The notes under the pieces are model-generated. The model was not told where the DNA came from, did no database searches, and saw only the letters and a list, made by a program, of their open reading frames with translations. Both the position numbers and the translations under genes were made by a program. From Sclerotinia nivalis (lineage: Eukaryota > Ascomycota > Leotiomycetes > Helotiales > Sclerotiniaceae): a stretch of 64,000 bases of DNA. Of the stretch, positions 34,215-48,000 are shown in pieces (positions within the stretch are counted from its first letter, which is position 1; each line of letters starts with the position of its first letter). The DNA is taken from the NCBI GenBank assembly GCA_029531795.1, contig JAPEIS010000014.1, positions 682,001-746,000 of the forward strand. Reading direction: 5' to 3'.

Positions 34215-36048
34215 GATTTATATTACAGTACTGACGTTTTTGCTGTATTTGAGGATTCTCACCAAGTTTCTGAAGGATTTTTCGTTGATTTAGACAGATA
34301 TTTTCTAGTAGTAATTTGTTTCATCTATTCCATCTATCTACCCAGGTACTTTATTCTATATACACAACTACAGACGATATTCAAGGCGGGAATGAAGTAG
34401 ATATCAGTCCCGCTTCTTGCTCCTCTAGCGCGAATTTTTACCTTGTAGGGTTTGTAACGGATGTTTTTGTTGTTGGCTGCGGCTTGCTGTGAGTCATGGT
34501 AGGGCTGTATGCATGATGTGATATACATAGATTTTATCCTGAGCTTAGGACCACCACTTTTACAAATGAAATATCAAACATACAGTAGCAAATAACTAAT
34601 GGTGTTCATATTAACAAACATCTACTCACTTACAAGGGGTTGATTCTCAAGTGGTTATCCGAAGCGAAGGAAAAGGAGAAAGATCCTCCTGTATAGTTTG
34701 AAAAATAACAAAAATTACTTTTTACCCTATCTCTTTGATTTGGAAGAAAGTAAATAGACCTTAAAATTTTCCCAATCAGTCAATCACTCACTCAACCAAT
34801 CAATCAATAAATCAATACAAAGAACTTATAAAATAACTACTAAACCAATATAAAAACTAAAGCCATCCATCACCTAGCAATCCTCTCCATATTCTCTTCA
34901 TATCCATCCGCACAATCCATTCAAAAATCATAAACTTCCACCCAAAACAAGTCAAGTAACTTGGTAAAATAAATTCATAATGATTAAAAAACCAAAAAAC
35001 CATAGTACATAGAAACTTCAGGTATCTCGATCTAAATCATACTAATTTCCGGATTCCAGATATTAGCTTGAATCCGATTTCTATACTATATATAGAAGGA
35101 AATGGAGTCATGGTGATGGAAATAGGAATAAGGATCGAAGTAAGATCTTAATATGATATACCCAGTAACAGCTAGCTAGTTAATCAGTGCCACTTCCAAT
35201 TCGTATATAAATAATACATATACCTATACATATATATGTGTATAGAGGAAGACAGGATTCTTATTATTGTAAGATTGATTTTATAAGGGGTATTTGACAT
35301 ATAGTATACTTCTGTATTTCAGTATACTACACACATAAGTCTTACATATGGGGTTAATAGGAAAGAAATAAAATGAAATGAGGAAAAAGGAGAGAAAAAA
35401 AAAAGGATAGAGCATGTAATATGCGAAACGTTAAACATATCAACATGTATAAAATAGGTAGGTTACTAATACCTACCTACCTACCTATCTACCTACCTAC
35501 CTATCTATCCATCTACTCACACACAGCCCATCAATCCAAACTCATCTTTCTTCTCAAATACACATCAGAAATCCCAACTAATATCAACTACTCACTAAGA
35601 ACCAAAATACGAGTACAAAGACAAACAATATATTCTTCAGAGTAGTATAATAATAATGCCCTACAACACGAGTCCCGAGAGTCTGTTTACTACAGTAGCT
35701 AGCTATGTTCCTATTCCTATATTCCTTTCTTCTGTATTTTCATGCATTCATTCCTCCACCCATTGATTCATCCGTTCCCCACATCGTTCAGATCCGCGGA
35801 ATACAAATCATGCTACCTACGCTATATCAACAGCCCTACTTGATACAAAGAAGACTTTCCACATTCATAAAAAAGACATACAATATGGAGGTTTGAGACG
35901 AAGCCAGCTAGGGTATTCGTTGTCAAATTAGATATGTCTCTTGGTTATAAGTTTGATGAATACGATACGCCGAAAAGATGCTCTTCGCTTCACAATGATA
36001 TGAGAAATTTGTGTAAACATGTCAATGCATTATGTTGAGAATAGAATT
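34215..36048. other. 1.8-kb AT-rich intergenic region, no gene seen
   Basis: The region is low in GC, with a tetranucleotide microsatellite at 35469-35514 and many T/A runs. Short frames show no family-like content. It lies between the 5' side of the small membrane-protein gene and the 3' end of the MAPKK gene. Confidence 0.4.
35469..35514. repeat. (CTAC/CTAT)n microsatellite
   Basis: About eleven tetranucleotide units of CTAC with CTAT variants. A similar tract occurs at 5541-5571, so this motif is common in the genome. Confidence 0.8.
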
Positions 36049-37783
36049 TTATGCACCTTGGGCTGCATAGCCCGAACCGTATAAGCCGTTGCCAAAGGTT
36101 GCTTGGCGTCGACTTTCTTTATGGCTGTTATCTTCGGATTGTTTTCTAGGTGGTGGTGGTGGTAAGGGTCCTGCTGGAGCTGGACGCATTGGAAGAGTCG
36201 TGTTGAAATTTGGTCCGGTTGTGCTTGAAGAACCATTGCCATCGTGTGGGTCAGGTGCATTCAGTGCGGCAAGTTTCGGTATTGAATTGGTGGTGCTGCC
36301 TCTTATAGGTAGACCGGGATGGAAACCTACACCTCCTCGACCCGAAATACTGCCGTTCTTGGTAGGAGAACGAGATCTTTGGTGATGGTTTTCGGTGTGT
36401 TGCGGAGAAGTTATCGCCGAACGTATATCGGCATTTTTTATGGGAATGTCTCCAGATGTAGGGGTTTGTGAAGCATTTGGTGAATCATCGCCGCGTAAAA
36501 CATCTCTACTAGCTGGTGATAACTGAGGTGCAAGATGTGACTTGCGGTTGTCTCTCTCTAACATACCGATAGCCCACTCTCGAAGATCTACGGGGGTTCG
36601 CTTGGCAGCTTGGACGAAAGGTTCACGCTCCTATAGAATGTGTTAGTATATTAACCTAAAGGTTAATGTTAGAAAAATGTAACTTACATAAAGCTCTTGA
36701 GGTGTGGGTCTCTCTTCTGGTGTTTTAGACATGCATTTCTGGATCATATCTTCAAGAATTTGAGGGAAAGCTTCGCTTTTTGGTAGTCTTGGCGCAGGCT
36801 CATAAACGATTTGTTGGAGAAGATCAAGAATACCAGATGGTGCACCATCTCCATCAGATAAGTGCTCACTAGCATCAAAAGGAAACTTTCCAATCGCCAG
36901 CTCCATAATGGCGAGACCAAAACTCCATACGTCAGACTTCACAGTGTATTTTTGTCCTTGAATTCGTTCTGGCGCCATATATGTCGATGTTCCAACAAAG
37001 GTATCTGCCACTGAATTGACCAACTCTCCTGAAACTCCAAAATCACATAGTTTAATCTGACCCTTTGAATTCACCAAGATATTGGATGGTTTAATATCTC
37101 GATGCATGATGTGATGTTTGATGTAAAGATATGTGAGGCCTCCTAGGGTAGCTTCTGCGATCTTTCCTAGGACATCGACGCGAACTGGACCGAAATGTGT
37201 AGAGATTCTATCTAAAGATCTGAGAACGAGTTAGCTCCAGCATTCTAATCATATAGAGATTTTCAAGTAATCATACCCGACATCCATATACTCCATACAC
37301 ATAATAACATCATTGTTGTCGCTCAAAAATGCACCATAAAAGTTGACGATATATTCCGAATTACAGTCGTACATAATCTGTAGTTCTCGAACGATTCGAC
37401 GGCGCATTTCCTTCTTAGCTTCGACATGAATAACCTATGTTTGCATAAGCGGCTGTTTGAAGTGCAAGTGCTCGAAATTTGTGCCAGCATACCTTTCTTG
37501 CCATTACCGTGCCCGTAGCCATATGTCTGACTTTGCTAACAGTTCCTCCATTTCCATGACCGAGGTCTTTCAATACTTCTAGATCCTCTCTCTTTAAGTC
37601 TAACTTGTATTCGATTCCAATTTCTAACTGTGCAGTCTGCCTGCTACTTTCATTGCTAATTCCACCAGGAATCTGTAAATCGCCCTCGGATGGTGCCACA
37701 GCCCGAGGTGGGGGTGCATTCAATGCCAGACCTTTTACATTCTTCCTCTTCAATGTGCGCACCGAACCAATACCGTCCGACAT
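36049..37783 (-). CDS. STE7: MAP kinase kinase, Ste7 type (520 aa)
   Basis: Exons are 37783-37493, 37434-37277, 37219-36688 and 36630-36049. Introns are GTATGC/CATAG, GTATGA/CTCAG and GTAAGT/TATAG. The N-terminus (SVRTLKRKNVKGLALNAPPP) is typical of filamentous-fungal Ste7. Kinase elements are the Gly loop LGHGNGGTVSKV, catalytic Lys97 (MARK), catalytic Asp191 in HRDIKPSN, Asp209 of DFG, and the MAPKK activation loop with Ser219 and Thr223 (SVADT). After the kinase domain a disordered Pro/Ser tail of about 150 residues includes poly-proline (PPPPPPRK). It would act between Ste11 and the Fus3/Kss1-type MAPK, which controls mating, appressorium/penetration and virulence in plant pathogens. Confidence 0.94.
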
Positions 37784-39392
37784 TTTGTAAAGTTGGCCTG
37801 AAAGCTAACAGCAATGAAAGATGTCGAGATGAAACGATTTTGAAGAGTTGCGCAAAGATATGTGGTTGAATTTCCCAGTCGGCGCTTGAGGAAGGTGCTC
37901 TCTGCACGAGCGTATGAGCAAGAAGTTAAATGCAATGAGAATGAGTGAATGAATAGGTATTTGGTGAATCCTTTCAAGCCCTATTATGGATGACTATTTG
38001 AAGTAGACAAAATAATCAGGAGTTCAAATAAAGTAGATAGGATAGTTTACTTGTCGTCGAGGATTATAGGATTTGGTGGAGGAGGGACACAGTGAAAGCG
38101 GGACATTCGTTTGAGTTTGGCGCTATGGCAAATACTACTACTGTAATAAGAGCGTGGAGGCGCGGTTGGAGAGAAAATCAAGAAATATTTGTCTGGGAAA
38201 TTGGAACAATGAAAATGTACCCAAGTTGGTGTTGAAAAATAAAATATTATTAAAATGTCTTTACCCCTTAAATGGTTGAGATAGATTGCATTGGCCAACG
38301 TCTTTCGGGAAGGGGAGTTGAGGTTTTAGCTAATAAGCCGTCCAATATATATATTATATATATATAATACAAATATTATTGCTTCTGTTTATCTTTGCGT
38401 AGTTGAAGCTATTCGTTCGTGCTTGTCTCATCTATATCTTAAGCCTCTAACAGAGAACTTTGCATTGGGCATTATTTGGTAGGCGCGTTTACTGTTTGAA
38501 CGAATGAGAATCTAAAGAAAGCTTGGGGGCCAAATGATGGAGACCAGAAGGCCAGAAGACTTGAAGCATGAAGCGCTCTGTGCTGGAATATAACCCCGCT
38601 GATCGTTAATTTCCATACCGATTGACTGATTCATTTGCCTGACCTGTAGATAAGTAGGTAGTAATGACTGACTGCTTTAAGAAAACTACCTAGTTCTAGT
38701 TCTAGTTCTAGTTCTATTGGAAATCTTGTACTATCTGTACCTACCTAGGTACCTGAAGCCATTAGTTATTATTCCTTCCTACAGACACATCGGGCAGCTC
38801 TTGGTTCGTTCAGGTACTAGGTATGCATCAAACACATGTGTACAAGGATATTAGATAATTGATCTTGTATCTGAGTTGGGAGACAGACTAGGTACCTTTA
38901 GATAGTACAGCTAAAGAACTCTTTTGGAGAAATTAATATCCTGTTATTCATAAGGAAAGCTTCCCTTACGTCAACTTGAATATTCTATTATGAACTTATC
39001 AACATTGATTGTAACAGTGCAACTGTAAATCTTCCTAGTAGCTAGGTATCTATCTACTACCTAGTACCTATTCACTGCTATTGTGGCTTGAACCTGTCGA
39101 GAAGGATGGAAGCTATGCCGAATTTAGAGACAAGTGTGGCGCCTGTAGCCTTAAATTTGTGGCAGTTAATCACCAGCCTCACTTCCGGACTAATTGAACT
39201 CCCAGTCGCGAGAACTAAAAGGCTGCCAAAAAGTTGTCAAAGGCCAATCTTTCAACTTATTTTCAGCTTTCAACTACAATCTTTTTACACAAAATTATCA
39301 CAATTGCTTTGTGTCCGGCGATTGTGACCTCGTAGTCTTCATTCTTCCCCTCAACAATTACTAAAAAAAAGTTAGCAAAGGACACCGCAATC
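37784..39392. promoter_or_regulatory. 1.6-kb divergent region between STE7 and SPT6
   Basis: No gene was recognised. It contains a TA-rich patch at about 38346-38370, a TAGTTC hexamer repeat at 38691-38716, and several TACCTA/TAGGTA words between 38650 and 39070. The 38040-38300 stretch has an open minus-strand frame without family features. Confidence 0.4.
38691..38716. repeat. TAGTTC hexanucleotide repeat (four units)
   Basis: Four consecutive TAGTTC units followed by TATT, in the STE7-SPT6 intergenic region. Confidence 0.8.
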
Positions 39393-42300
39393 ATGAGTAT
39401 GCGCGATCTGATTGACGGTGACGTCGAGGTTGATGAAGAGGAACTTGATGAGGAATTTGATGAGGAAACTGGCGAAGCTCGCTCTGCAGAGCCGCGACGA
39501 CAAAATGAAGGCTTGGAGGATGACTCGAGTGAGGAAGAAGATGACGATGATGAGGAGGCAGCTCGTGCGGTATTTGGCTCTACTACTAAAATTACTATTT
39601 GCGCGTCAGCACTGACACATTTCTAGATTCGGGAAGGTTTTATTGTAGATGAAGATGAAGAAGACGATGACGATGCGAGAATTAGACGTCGCCGCAGAGA
39701 AAAGAAACGCCGAAGAGAGCAACGTGAAGAGGAGGGTCTGGATGACGAAGATTTGGATCTCATCGGAGAAGCAAATCCAGAATGGGAGAGGAAGACAACA
39801 CAACAGGTTGGTTATATTTGAGTCTACCTATTTACTACGCTAATATTCATATTCATGCAGCCAAAGTTTAAGCGTCTCAAGCGTGGCCACCGAGACGATA
39901 ACGAGCATGACCGGGAGCGCGGCCTGGACCAAATCTTCTCTGACGATGAAGAACAAGACGCACCTCTCGAGTACGAGCGGTCTTTCGCACGCCCAGATCA
40001 TCGCATTGATGAATTCGCAGACTTCATCGAGGAAGACGAACTGGAGGATGACGAAAGAGATAGACTTGCTGAAGAAAGAGAGGTGGCTCGTCCAAGGGAG
40101 AAGGGTTACGTTGGTGGTGCAGAAACAGCAGGTCTCGATAAGGATGCTTTAGATGATATGGAAGCTATTTTTGGAAATGGTGAGGATTACGATTGGGCTC
40201 TCGCTTTGGAAGATGAAGCCGAAGCAGCGGAAGCTGGCGACCAGAATCTTGAGCTAAAGGATGTCTTCGAACCTTCACAGCTCGCAGAGAAGCTACTTAC
40301 GGACGAGGATAATTTCATTCGGTACTCTGATGAACCGGAACGATTCCAGCTCGACCGCAAACCTTATAAACATTTACAAATTAACGACGAACAGTTCAAG
40401 GAGGAAGCTCGATGGATCACAAGTCTTATTTGGCCGAAAAAGAACTTCAGCGCAGATATGCAAGCGCCATTCACCAAGGCTATCAGCAAAGTCTTAGAGT
40501 TCTTTGTTGTGGACGAGGTCGAAGTTCCTTACGTGTTTCAACACCGAAAGGATTATCTCATTCATGCCAGGAAGAGCAAAACACGATCGGATCCTAATAA
40601 TCCAGATGCGCCCGATTACGAAGTAACCGCGGACAAGCTCTTGAATCAAGACGACCTCTGGCGCATTTTGGAACTCGACTTGAAGTTTAGGGCACTAATC
40701 GAGAAGCGAAATGTTCTTGAAAAGACCTACGATAACCTGAAGTTGGCCGTCGGTATCAGTGATGCAACCTTTGAGCAAATGATACCGGACGCTCAGACTA
40801 TGGAAGAGCTTCAGGATATTCAGGATTACCTCTATTTCCAATACTCATCAGAAATCAAGTCTTTGCAAGATTCCAATGGTGAAGTCAAAGAAAAACGAGC
40901 CGGAAACAAAGCATCAAGATTCGATCGTATACGCAAGAGTAGGGGGTACCAACTTGTACGAGCATATGGAATTACGGCCGATGAGATTGCCGGAAATCTT
41001 TTATTGGAAGGCCGCAAGAAATATACAGAGGATCCTCCTTTGAGCCCAATCGATCTTGCCGACACCCTGACTAGCTCAGATGATTTCACCACAGGCGAAG
41101 CCGTTTTGAATGCAGCACGAAGCTTATTTGCCGAGGAACTTTTTATGAGCCCGAAGATGCGCCAGCATTTTAGGAAATATCATTACATGGGAGGACTTGT
41201 TAGCTGTGCTAGAACGGATAAAGGTTTAAAAAAGATTGATGAACAACACCCATACTATGAACTCAAATACCTCAAGAATCAAACTTTTAGCGACATCGCG
41301 AGCAAGCCTGAAATGTTCTTAAAGATGTTGAAAGCCGAGGAAGAAGGTTTGTTAGAGGTTCGAGTATCTCTCCAAAACGAGCGAGATTTCCGACGACAAC
41401 TTTTTGGAGAGTTTAGATCTGATAACTACAGTGAGGTCGCTGATGCTTGGAATGACGAAAGACAAAAAGTTCTTGACATGGCATTCTCAAAGCTCGAAAG
41501 GACTATCACTAAAGGAGTGAAAGAAAGCATGCGAACAGAATGCCAAGATTCTATCCTTAAAATTTGTCGAGAAGAATACTCAAGAAAACTTGATCAGGCG
41601 CCATACAAGCCAAAAGGCATGGTTTTGGGCACTATTCCTCGAGTACTTGCTTTATCTAATGGCAACGGTGACCCCAATCGTGATGCCGTATGCTGGGCGT
41701 ATGTTGAAGAAGACGGTCGAGTTTTGGACCACGGAAAGTTTGACAATCTCTCAAGAGATCACAGAGCTAGAGAAGCATTTGTCGAATTGGTACGCAATAA
41801 GAAACCCGATGTTCTTGGAATCAGCGGTTTCTCTGTCGAGACTCATAAGCTTGTATCAAGTCTCAAAGAATTGGTGCAGGAACACTCTCTGCGAGGAAAT
41901 GAGTTTGAGGATGAAAGTAGTGAGGAGCGGAGTGAGCCTCTGGACATTATTGTCGTGAACGACGAAGTAGCCCGACTATACAAGGACAGCCCAAGAGCCG
42001 CTGTTGATCACCCTGCATTTGCACCACTCGCCAGGTATTGTGTTGGTTTGGCTAAATATCTTCAAAATCCAATGAAGGAGTACGCAGCCCTTGGGAAGGA
42101 TATTGTTTCATTATCTTTCCACCCATGTCAACAGTTGTTGCCCGAGGATAAGCTTCGAAGACAATTGGAAACTGCAATGGTGGATATGGTCAATCTTTGT
42201 GGAGTCAATATCAACGAAGCGGTCAATGACGCCTATACAGCAAACCTTTTGCCTTTCATCTGTGGTCTTGGTCCTCGAAAGGCTACCGCTGTCCTAAAAT

Positions 42301-43787
42301 CTATCAATGCCAACGGTGGTGTGGTTAACACTCGCGAGGAGCTCGTTGGTGATCCAGATAACAACAAGCTACCCGTCGTAGGTCCCCGAGTGTGGAATAA
42401 CTGTGCTAGTTTTCTTTACATGGAGTATGACAGCGCAAATTCCGCTTCTGACTATCTCGACAATACTCGTGTGCACCCAGAGGACTATGAACTTGGTAGG
42501 AAAATGGCAGCTGATGCACTCGAGCTTGACGAAGAAGATGTGAAGGCAGAAGTGGATGAGGGTGGACCAGGAGCTATCGTCCGCAAGCTCATCAAGGATG
42601 ACGAGCAGGAAAAAGTGAACGACCTAATTCTTGAAGAGTATGCCGATCAATTGGAGAGGAATTACAATCAACGCAAACGCGCCACACTCGAGACCATTCG
42701 TGCGGAATTGTTACAGCCATATGAAGAACTGCGACGCAACTTTGGCATGTTGTTGGACGATGATATTTTCACTATGTTGACTGGAGAAACTCATGAATCG
42801 TTATGCGAAGGCATGATCGTATCTGTTAACATCAGAGTGGCAAAGGATGACTTCATCATCGCTAAGCTGGATTCTGGCATTGAAGGTCGTGTCGAGAAAG
42901 ACGATGGTTCTGATAACCCCAATGCCTCTCTTCATCGTCTATTCTCTGTTGGCCAAACTGCTCAAGCTAAACTGCTCGACGTTGACCGACGAAATTTTGC
43001 TGCCAGACTATCACTTCGCGAGTCACAAATGCGACCATACAGGAAACGCATCGATCGCGATATAGGTACCTGGGACTCACTTCAAGAGCAAAAGGACAGG
43101 GAAGAGCTGCGCGAGAAAGACAAGGCCACAGGCCGCGTTCAGCGAGTTGTCAAACACCCTCTCTTTAGACCATTCAATGCCACACAGGCTGAAGAGTACC
43201 TCGGTTCACAAGCCCCTGGCGATGCTGTCATTCGTCCTTCGTCCAAAGGAAATGATCATTTGGCAGTTACGTGGAAAGTTGCTGATGGTGTGTACCAGCA
43301 TCTTGATGTCTTAGAGTTACAAAAGGAGAATGAGTTCTCAGTTGGACGACAGTTGAGAATTGGCAACAAATACAACTATAGTGATCTTGATGAATTGATC
43401 GTGGATCATGTTAAGGCCATGTCTAAGAAGGTTGAAGAGATGATGCTGCATGAGAAATTCCAAAAAGGCAGCAGGGCTGACACAGGTAAGACTTGTTCAT
43501 ATTAACTCATGAAATAGTAAATGTACTGACTTCATTTTCTAGAGCGTTGGTTGACGACCTATACTGAGGCCAACCCTAAGCGATCTGTATATGCCTTTTG
43601 TCTCGATACAAGACATCCTGGGTATTTCCATCTTTGCTTCAAAGCTGGCCAACAAGCGCGCGTCAATTCATGGGCCGTACGGATCGTTCCTAATGCTTTT
43701 GAATTATTAAAGAGTCCATACCCTGATATGAAGGCTCTGTGTAATGGATTCAAACTGCGCCACACTGCGGAAATGAACCGGAGATGA
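39393..43787 (+). CDS. SPT6: Transcription elongation factor and histone chaperone Spt6 (1408 aa)
   Basis: Exons are 39393-39569, 39627-39806, 39861-43485 and 43543-43787. All donors are GT and introns are 54-57 bp. The N-terminal 170 residues are strongly acidic ([23 protein letters not shown]) with basic patches ([11 protein letters not shown]), as expected for histone and Spn1 binding. The core contains the helical/HtH region, a YqgF-like fold with [20 protein letters not shown], a helix-hairpin-helix segment ([14 protein letters not shown]) and an S1 domain ([20 protein letters not shown]). The C-terminal tandem SH2 includes [16 protein letters not shown] and [16 protein letters not shown], finished by the last exon. 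Spt6 travels with RNA polymerase II. Length is normal for the family. Confidence 0.96.
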
Positions 43788-45053
43788 TAAGGGTTAGGGG
43801 GGTATTTTGGGGGCTAATGAGCTGAAGGGGGGGGGGGGGGGGTGAGGGTCAAATCTGATAGACAACCTACAATGCATCCTTCTACAACATGTAACAAGAG
43901 TTTTCAGGGGTCAACTTTAGCATTCAAAGGGGTTCAAAAATGGAGACGGCACTATCTATTAGCCTAGAAGCTAGGCAAAAATTCGAGCCAAGTTTATGCG
44001 GAGTAATTAATTCATACCTATTTACATACCCAGTACTTCCTAGTACTTCCATGAAAAATAGAACTCAAACAATTCATTAAAATATTAGTTGTTACCTAGG
44101 TTCTCAATTGTGCTTCCCTTCGAATTGTTTTATTTTCCTCTGCAGTAATACTCCAAACGTTTACTTCCGATAGATGCCTGTAATCCTTGAGCTTGCGTTT
44201 TTGTAAAGTAAGTTTCACCAAGACAATAATAATAAGCCCGAGGTATCATAGGATTTCGTTGTCATATCTTGTGTACAGAGGATACGGAGTAGATGAATCG
44301 ATGCTAGGATTCATCGGATGGCAGGGCTGAGGCTAGAAACGATACCAAATGTAGTGCTTATGTTTAACTGTTACATAGGTGTGCTAGATTCTTCAATTAC
44401 TATTTGTTAGTCGGCTTTTAAGATCGTCGTGTTATGGGATATCGAATTGGGATGCATGGGATGTGCCTAACCTTTTATTTGTTTACATGGTTGGATGATT
44501 TATGGTATTCGGCATTTTGTTTTTCATATGTGTCTGTTTTAATGTATTCATTTATTTGTACATATTATGTAGATTTTACTGCTTGATTCATAATTAATTC
44601 ATAATTCTTTTTAATCGAATATTCATAAAGAGCATTGACGGTTGTCAGCCGCTGACGGTGAGAGCTCAGCCCCGCCCTGAAGACTGGGTCGAGTACTCTT
44701 TTCAGGGTTTATCTACGTAAGAAAGTTATCAAATAGCATAGCACAGTAATCCAATACACGAACGAAAGGGACAAATGCCGTACCGAATAATACGTGGTAT
44801 TATTATCAAAGACAAAATTCTATTCTAGACATCAACATCTATGAAGGGAGACCCCAACCTCACTCTTAATTTAGACCTTTCTCCACTTCATAATCACATT
44901 CTTTATCTGCATTGATTTTCCTGGAGTATTCGAACTTCCCCGGCGTTCCTTTCCTGCCACCACAAACTCTCTCATTCGACTTTGAACATCTTCACGATTT
45001 GTTACGGGATTTTCGGATGAGCGGTCAGACGGAGGGCAATAAATCAGAGCACA
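43788..45053. other. 1.27-kb intergenic region with a 16-G run, no gene seen
   Basis: It holds the SPT6 3' end, then AT-rich DNA, then an OSH3 upstream region. The G run lies 40 bp after the SPT6 stop. A minus-strand open frame at 44871-45071 overlaps the OSH3 start, begins at a non-ATG codon and has no family features. Confidence 0.4.
43827..43842 (+). repeat. Run of 16 consecutive G
   Basis: An unbroken G tract 40 bp downstream of the SPT6 stop codon, likely inside the 3' UTR. Its exact length may be a sequencing artefact, since homopolymers are error-prone. Confidence 0.8.
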
Positions 45054-48000
45054 ATGGCTGGCATGGAGCAATTAGAGATTCATAGCAAGGTGTGTGTGAT
45101 ATATGAGGTGGATATTACTGTTGTCTAATTGGATTTATGCAGTCGTATATTGTTCGATGGGTCAAGGTTGAGGAAAAACATACGATCTCATGGAGCGTTC
45201 AACCGCACAAAAAGTCCATGTGGGATAGCTCTGTTCTCTAATTTTAGAATATATTATTGACTATATTAGAAACTTTGGAATTGTCAAGCATCCAGGAACA
45301 GGAGGATCATCATCAAGCAATGCCTCTACCCCGCGACAAGCCAATTTCGACGATGCTGTTCACTCCATGCAATCGCTGGATCACAGTTCGCAGAGACGAC
45401 TATCCGCTACGACCGATTCAAGAAATGATTCCTCCACAGCGCAAGAACAGTTAAAGGCAAAGGGTTTCATATTAGTTGAATGGTGTGGAAAATGCGAGGC
45501 AGACAAGGTATCCATGGGTACATTTGCAGTGCCGGTTGGTCATGGTGGAATGTACGGATTGGTATTCGACAATACATTCTCGAAACAAATATCAAAGACT
45601 GCCACTTTCGTTCTTCTTACGTATCCTTCTAATGCCCCTCCACACTCGACACATCTACAAAAGCTACAGGGTCTGGATGGTACGCATGCACAAATTGGAA
45701 GGAAACCAAGTCCAAATCTCCCCGCAGCAGCTTCAGAATCCGTGGAAAGTCTACAGAGTACGGCAATGGGTCGTGGTGCCAGTAGAAGCTCTATGATGAG
45801 TAGAAATGATAGTGAAAATGGCTTTTCGAGCTACCATGTGGGTGTGTTACAGAAGAGGAGAAGGAAGAAAGGACAAGGCTACGCTCGCAGATTTTTCTCT
45901 TTGGATTTCGCAACATGCACATTGTCCTATTACTATAGTCGTAATTCATCGGCGCTACGAGGAGCAATTCCATTGAGTTTAGCTGCGATTGCGGCAGATG
46001 AGAGAAGGAGGGAAATCAACATCGATTCTGGTGCGGAAATCTGGCATTTGAAAGCAAATAATGCAAAGGATTTTGAGGATTGGACGAAAGCTTTGGAGAA
46101 AGCTAGCAATAGTGCTAGGGGTTCTGTTGAAGCTCCCGATACCGAGGCGATGCCAACACCAGACGTAGGATTGAAAATAAGGACCAGCTATCTACACGCC
46201 CTATCGAGCAAGGAAGAGGAAAATGAATGGGCACAGATTGAAGGTCTCGTCAGTAGGATTGTAGGTACTAGGGATGCTGTTCGTAGATTGTCAAAGGATA
46301 CTGCCACCCCAAATAGGAGACACTCACATCTTCTTGGAGCTCCTTCCGGAAGTCCTTTGGTTGAAGAGGCTGGTGATTATTTTGCTCCTCAAACCAATCA
46401 ACCCCAGCAAAGTAGTGAAAAGAAGTCTTTCTGGAAGCGAAAGTCGAGCACACCCACACCTGGCACACCGACAACTACGCAACGCAGTATGACCGCACAA
46501 CTTGCAGTTCCGGCTGCTGCTAGTGAGGTTGACGCAAGTGGAACAACTCCTCGAAAGTCACGGACCTCATATGAAGAACAGAATATCCATGACCATTGCA
46601 CGTCCCTGCTCAACGATCTAGATTCAGTTCTTTCGGATTTTCAAACTTTGATAGCTAGCAGCAAACGTCGTCGTGCAGCAAATACTGTACCTTTGTCTGC
46701 TAGATCTACACACAGCGTTGATTCAGCTTCTACAGAGGAATTCTATGATGCAGAGGCTGGAGATCCGGATCGTTCGCAGGTTATGATTATAAATCGTAAA
46801 AGTGCAGAGGAAGAAACCATAACGTCAGAAACCGAGGAGGAGAAAGATGATTGTGGTGCTTCTACATCTTCTAGTGGAGGGAGCGAAGAGGTCGAACATG
46901 TGAATGGTGCAGCAGCACTATTCCCAATAAAGCCAAAAACTTTAGATCCTCTACCGGTCAAGGTAGCTCCAAAGCGACGAAAGGCCATTCCGCCTGCAAC
47001 AGTTATGCCTCCAAGTTTGATAGGATTTCTACGAAAGAACGTCGGTAAAGATTTGAGTACTATTAGTATGCCAGTCTCAGCCAACGAACCACTATCTTTA
47101 CTACAACGCGTGGCAGAACAACTCGAATATTGCAACCTTTTAAATGCAGCTACCGATCAAAAGGATTCTACAAAAAGATTGTTACATGTAGCAGCATTCG
47201 CAGTCTCACAATTTAGTTATAGCCGAGCCAAAGAGCGTGCAATTCGCAAACCTTTCAATCCCATGCTGGGAGAAACCTTCGAGCTCGTCCGAAGTGAACA
47301 AGAAGTTCCTGGAGGATTCCGTCTCCTCGTTGAGAAAGTCTCGCATCGTCCCGTTCGCATGGCATGCCAAGCCGATTCCGCTAAATGGTCACTTGGTCAA
47401 TCACCAGCACCAACACAAAAATTTTGGGGTAAAAGTGCAGAACTTATTACGGAAGGTCGTGTGCGTCTGGTTCTTCGTCTTCCAGATGGAATCGAAGAAC
47501 GTTATACATGGAATGTCGCAACTGCCTTCCTACGTAACGTCGTCATGGGTGAAAAATACGTAGAACCAGTAGGAAACATGACAATCACAAATGAAAGTAC
47601 AGGTGCGAAAGCTCTGGTAGAATTCAAACAAAAAGGCATGTTTGGAGGTAGAAGTGAAGATGTAGGTGTGGAAGCCTATGATGGAGAAGGCAAACACACA
47701 AACATTGGTCTCCAAGGGAACTGGACTAGTTCTCTCAGAATCGTCGAAGCAGGACGTCCCGGGGCCGAAATCTGGAAAGTTGGAAGCCTGGTAGACAACG
47801 CAGCGAATTGTTACGGTTTAACCACATTCGCAGCTCAATTAAACGAAATCACGGAAGTTGAAAAGGGAAAGATGGCAAATACGGATAGTAGGTTGAGACC
47901 GGATCAGCGGGCTGCGGAAGCGGGAAAGTTGGATGAGGCGGAGGATGTTAAAGCGAAGTTGGAGGAGGCTCAAAGGAGGAGGAGGAGGAGTATGGAGGAG

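Noticed and set aside
44871..45071. Minus-strand frame overlapping the OSH3 start
   Set aside because: It begins at a non-ATG codon, is short, and covers the OSH3 first exon in antisense.
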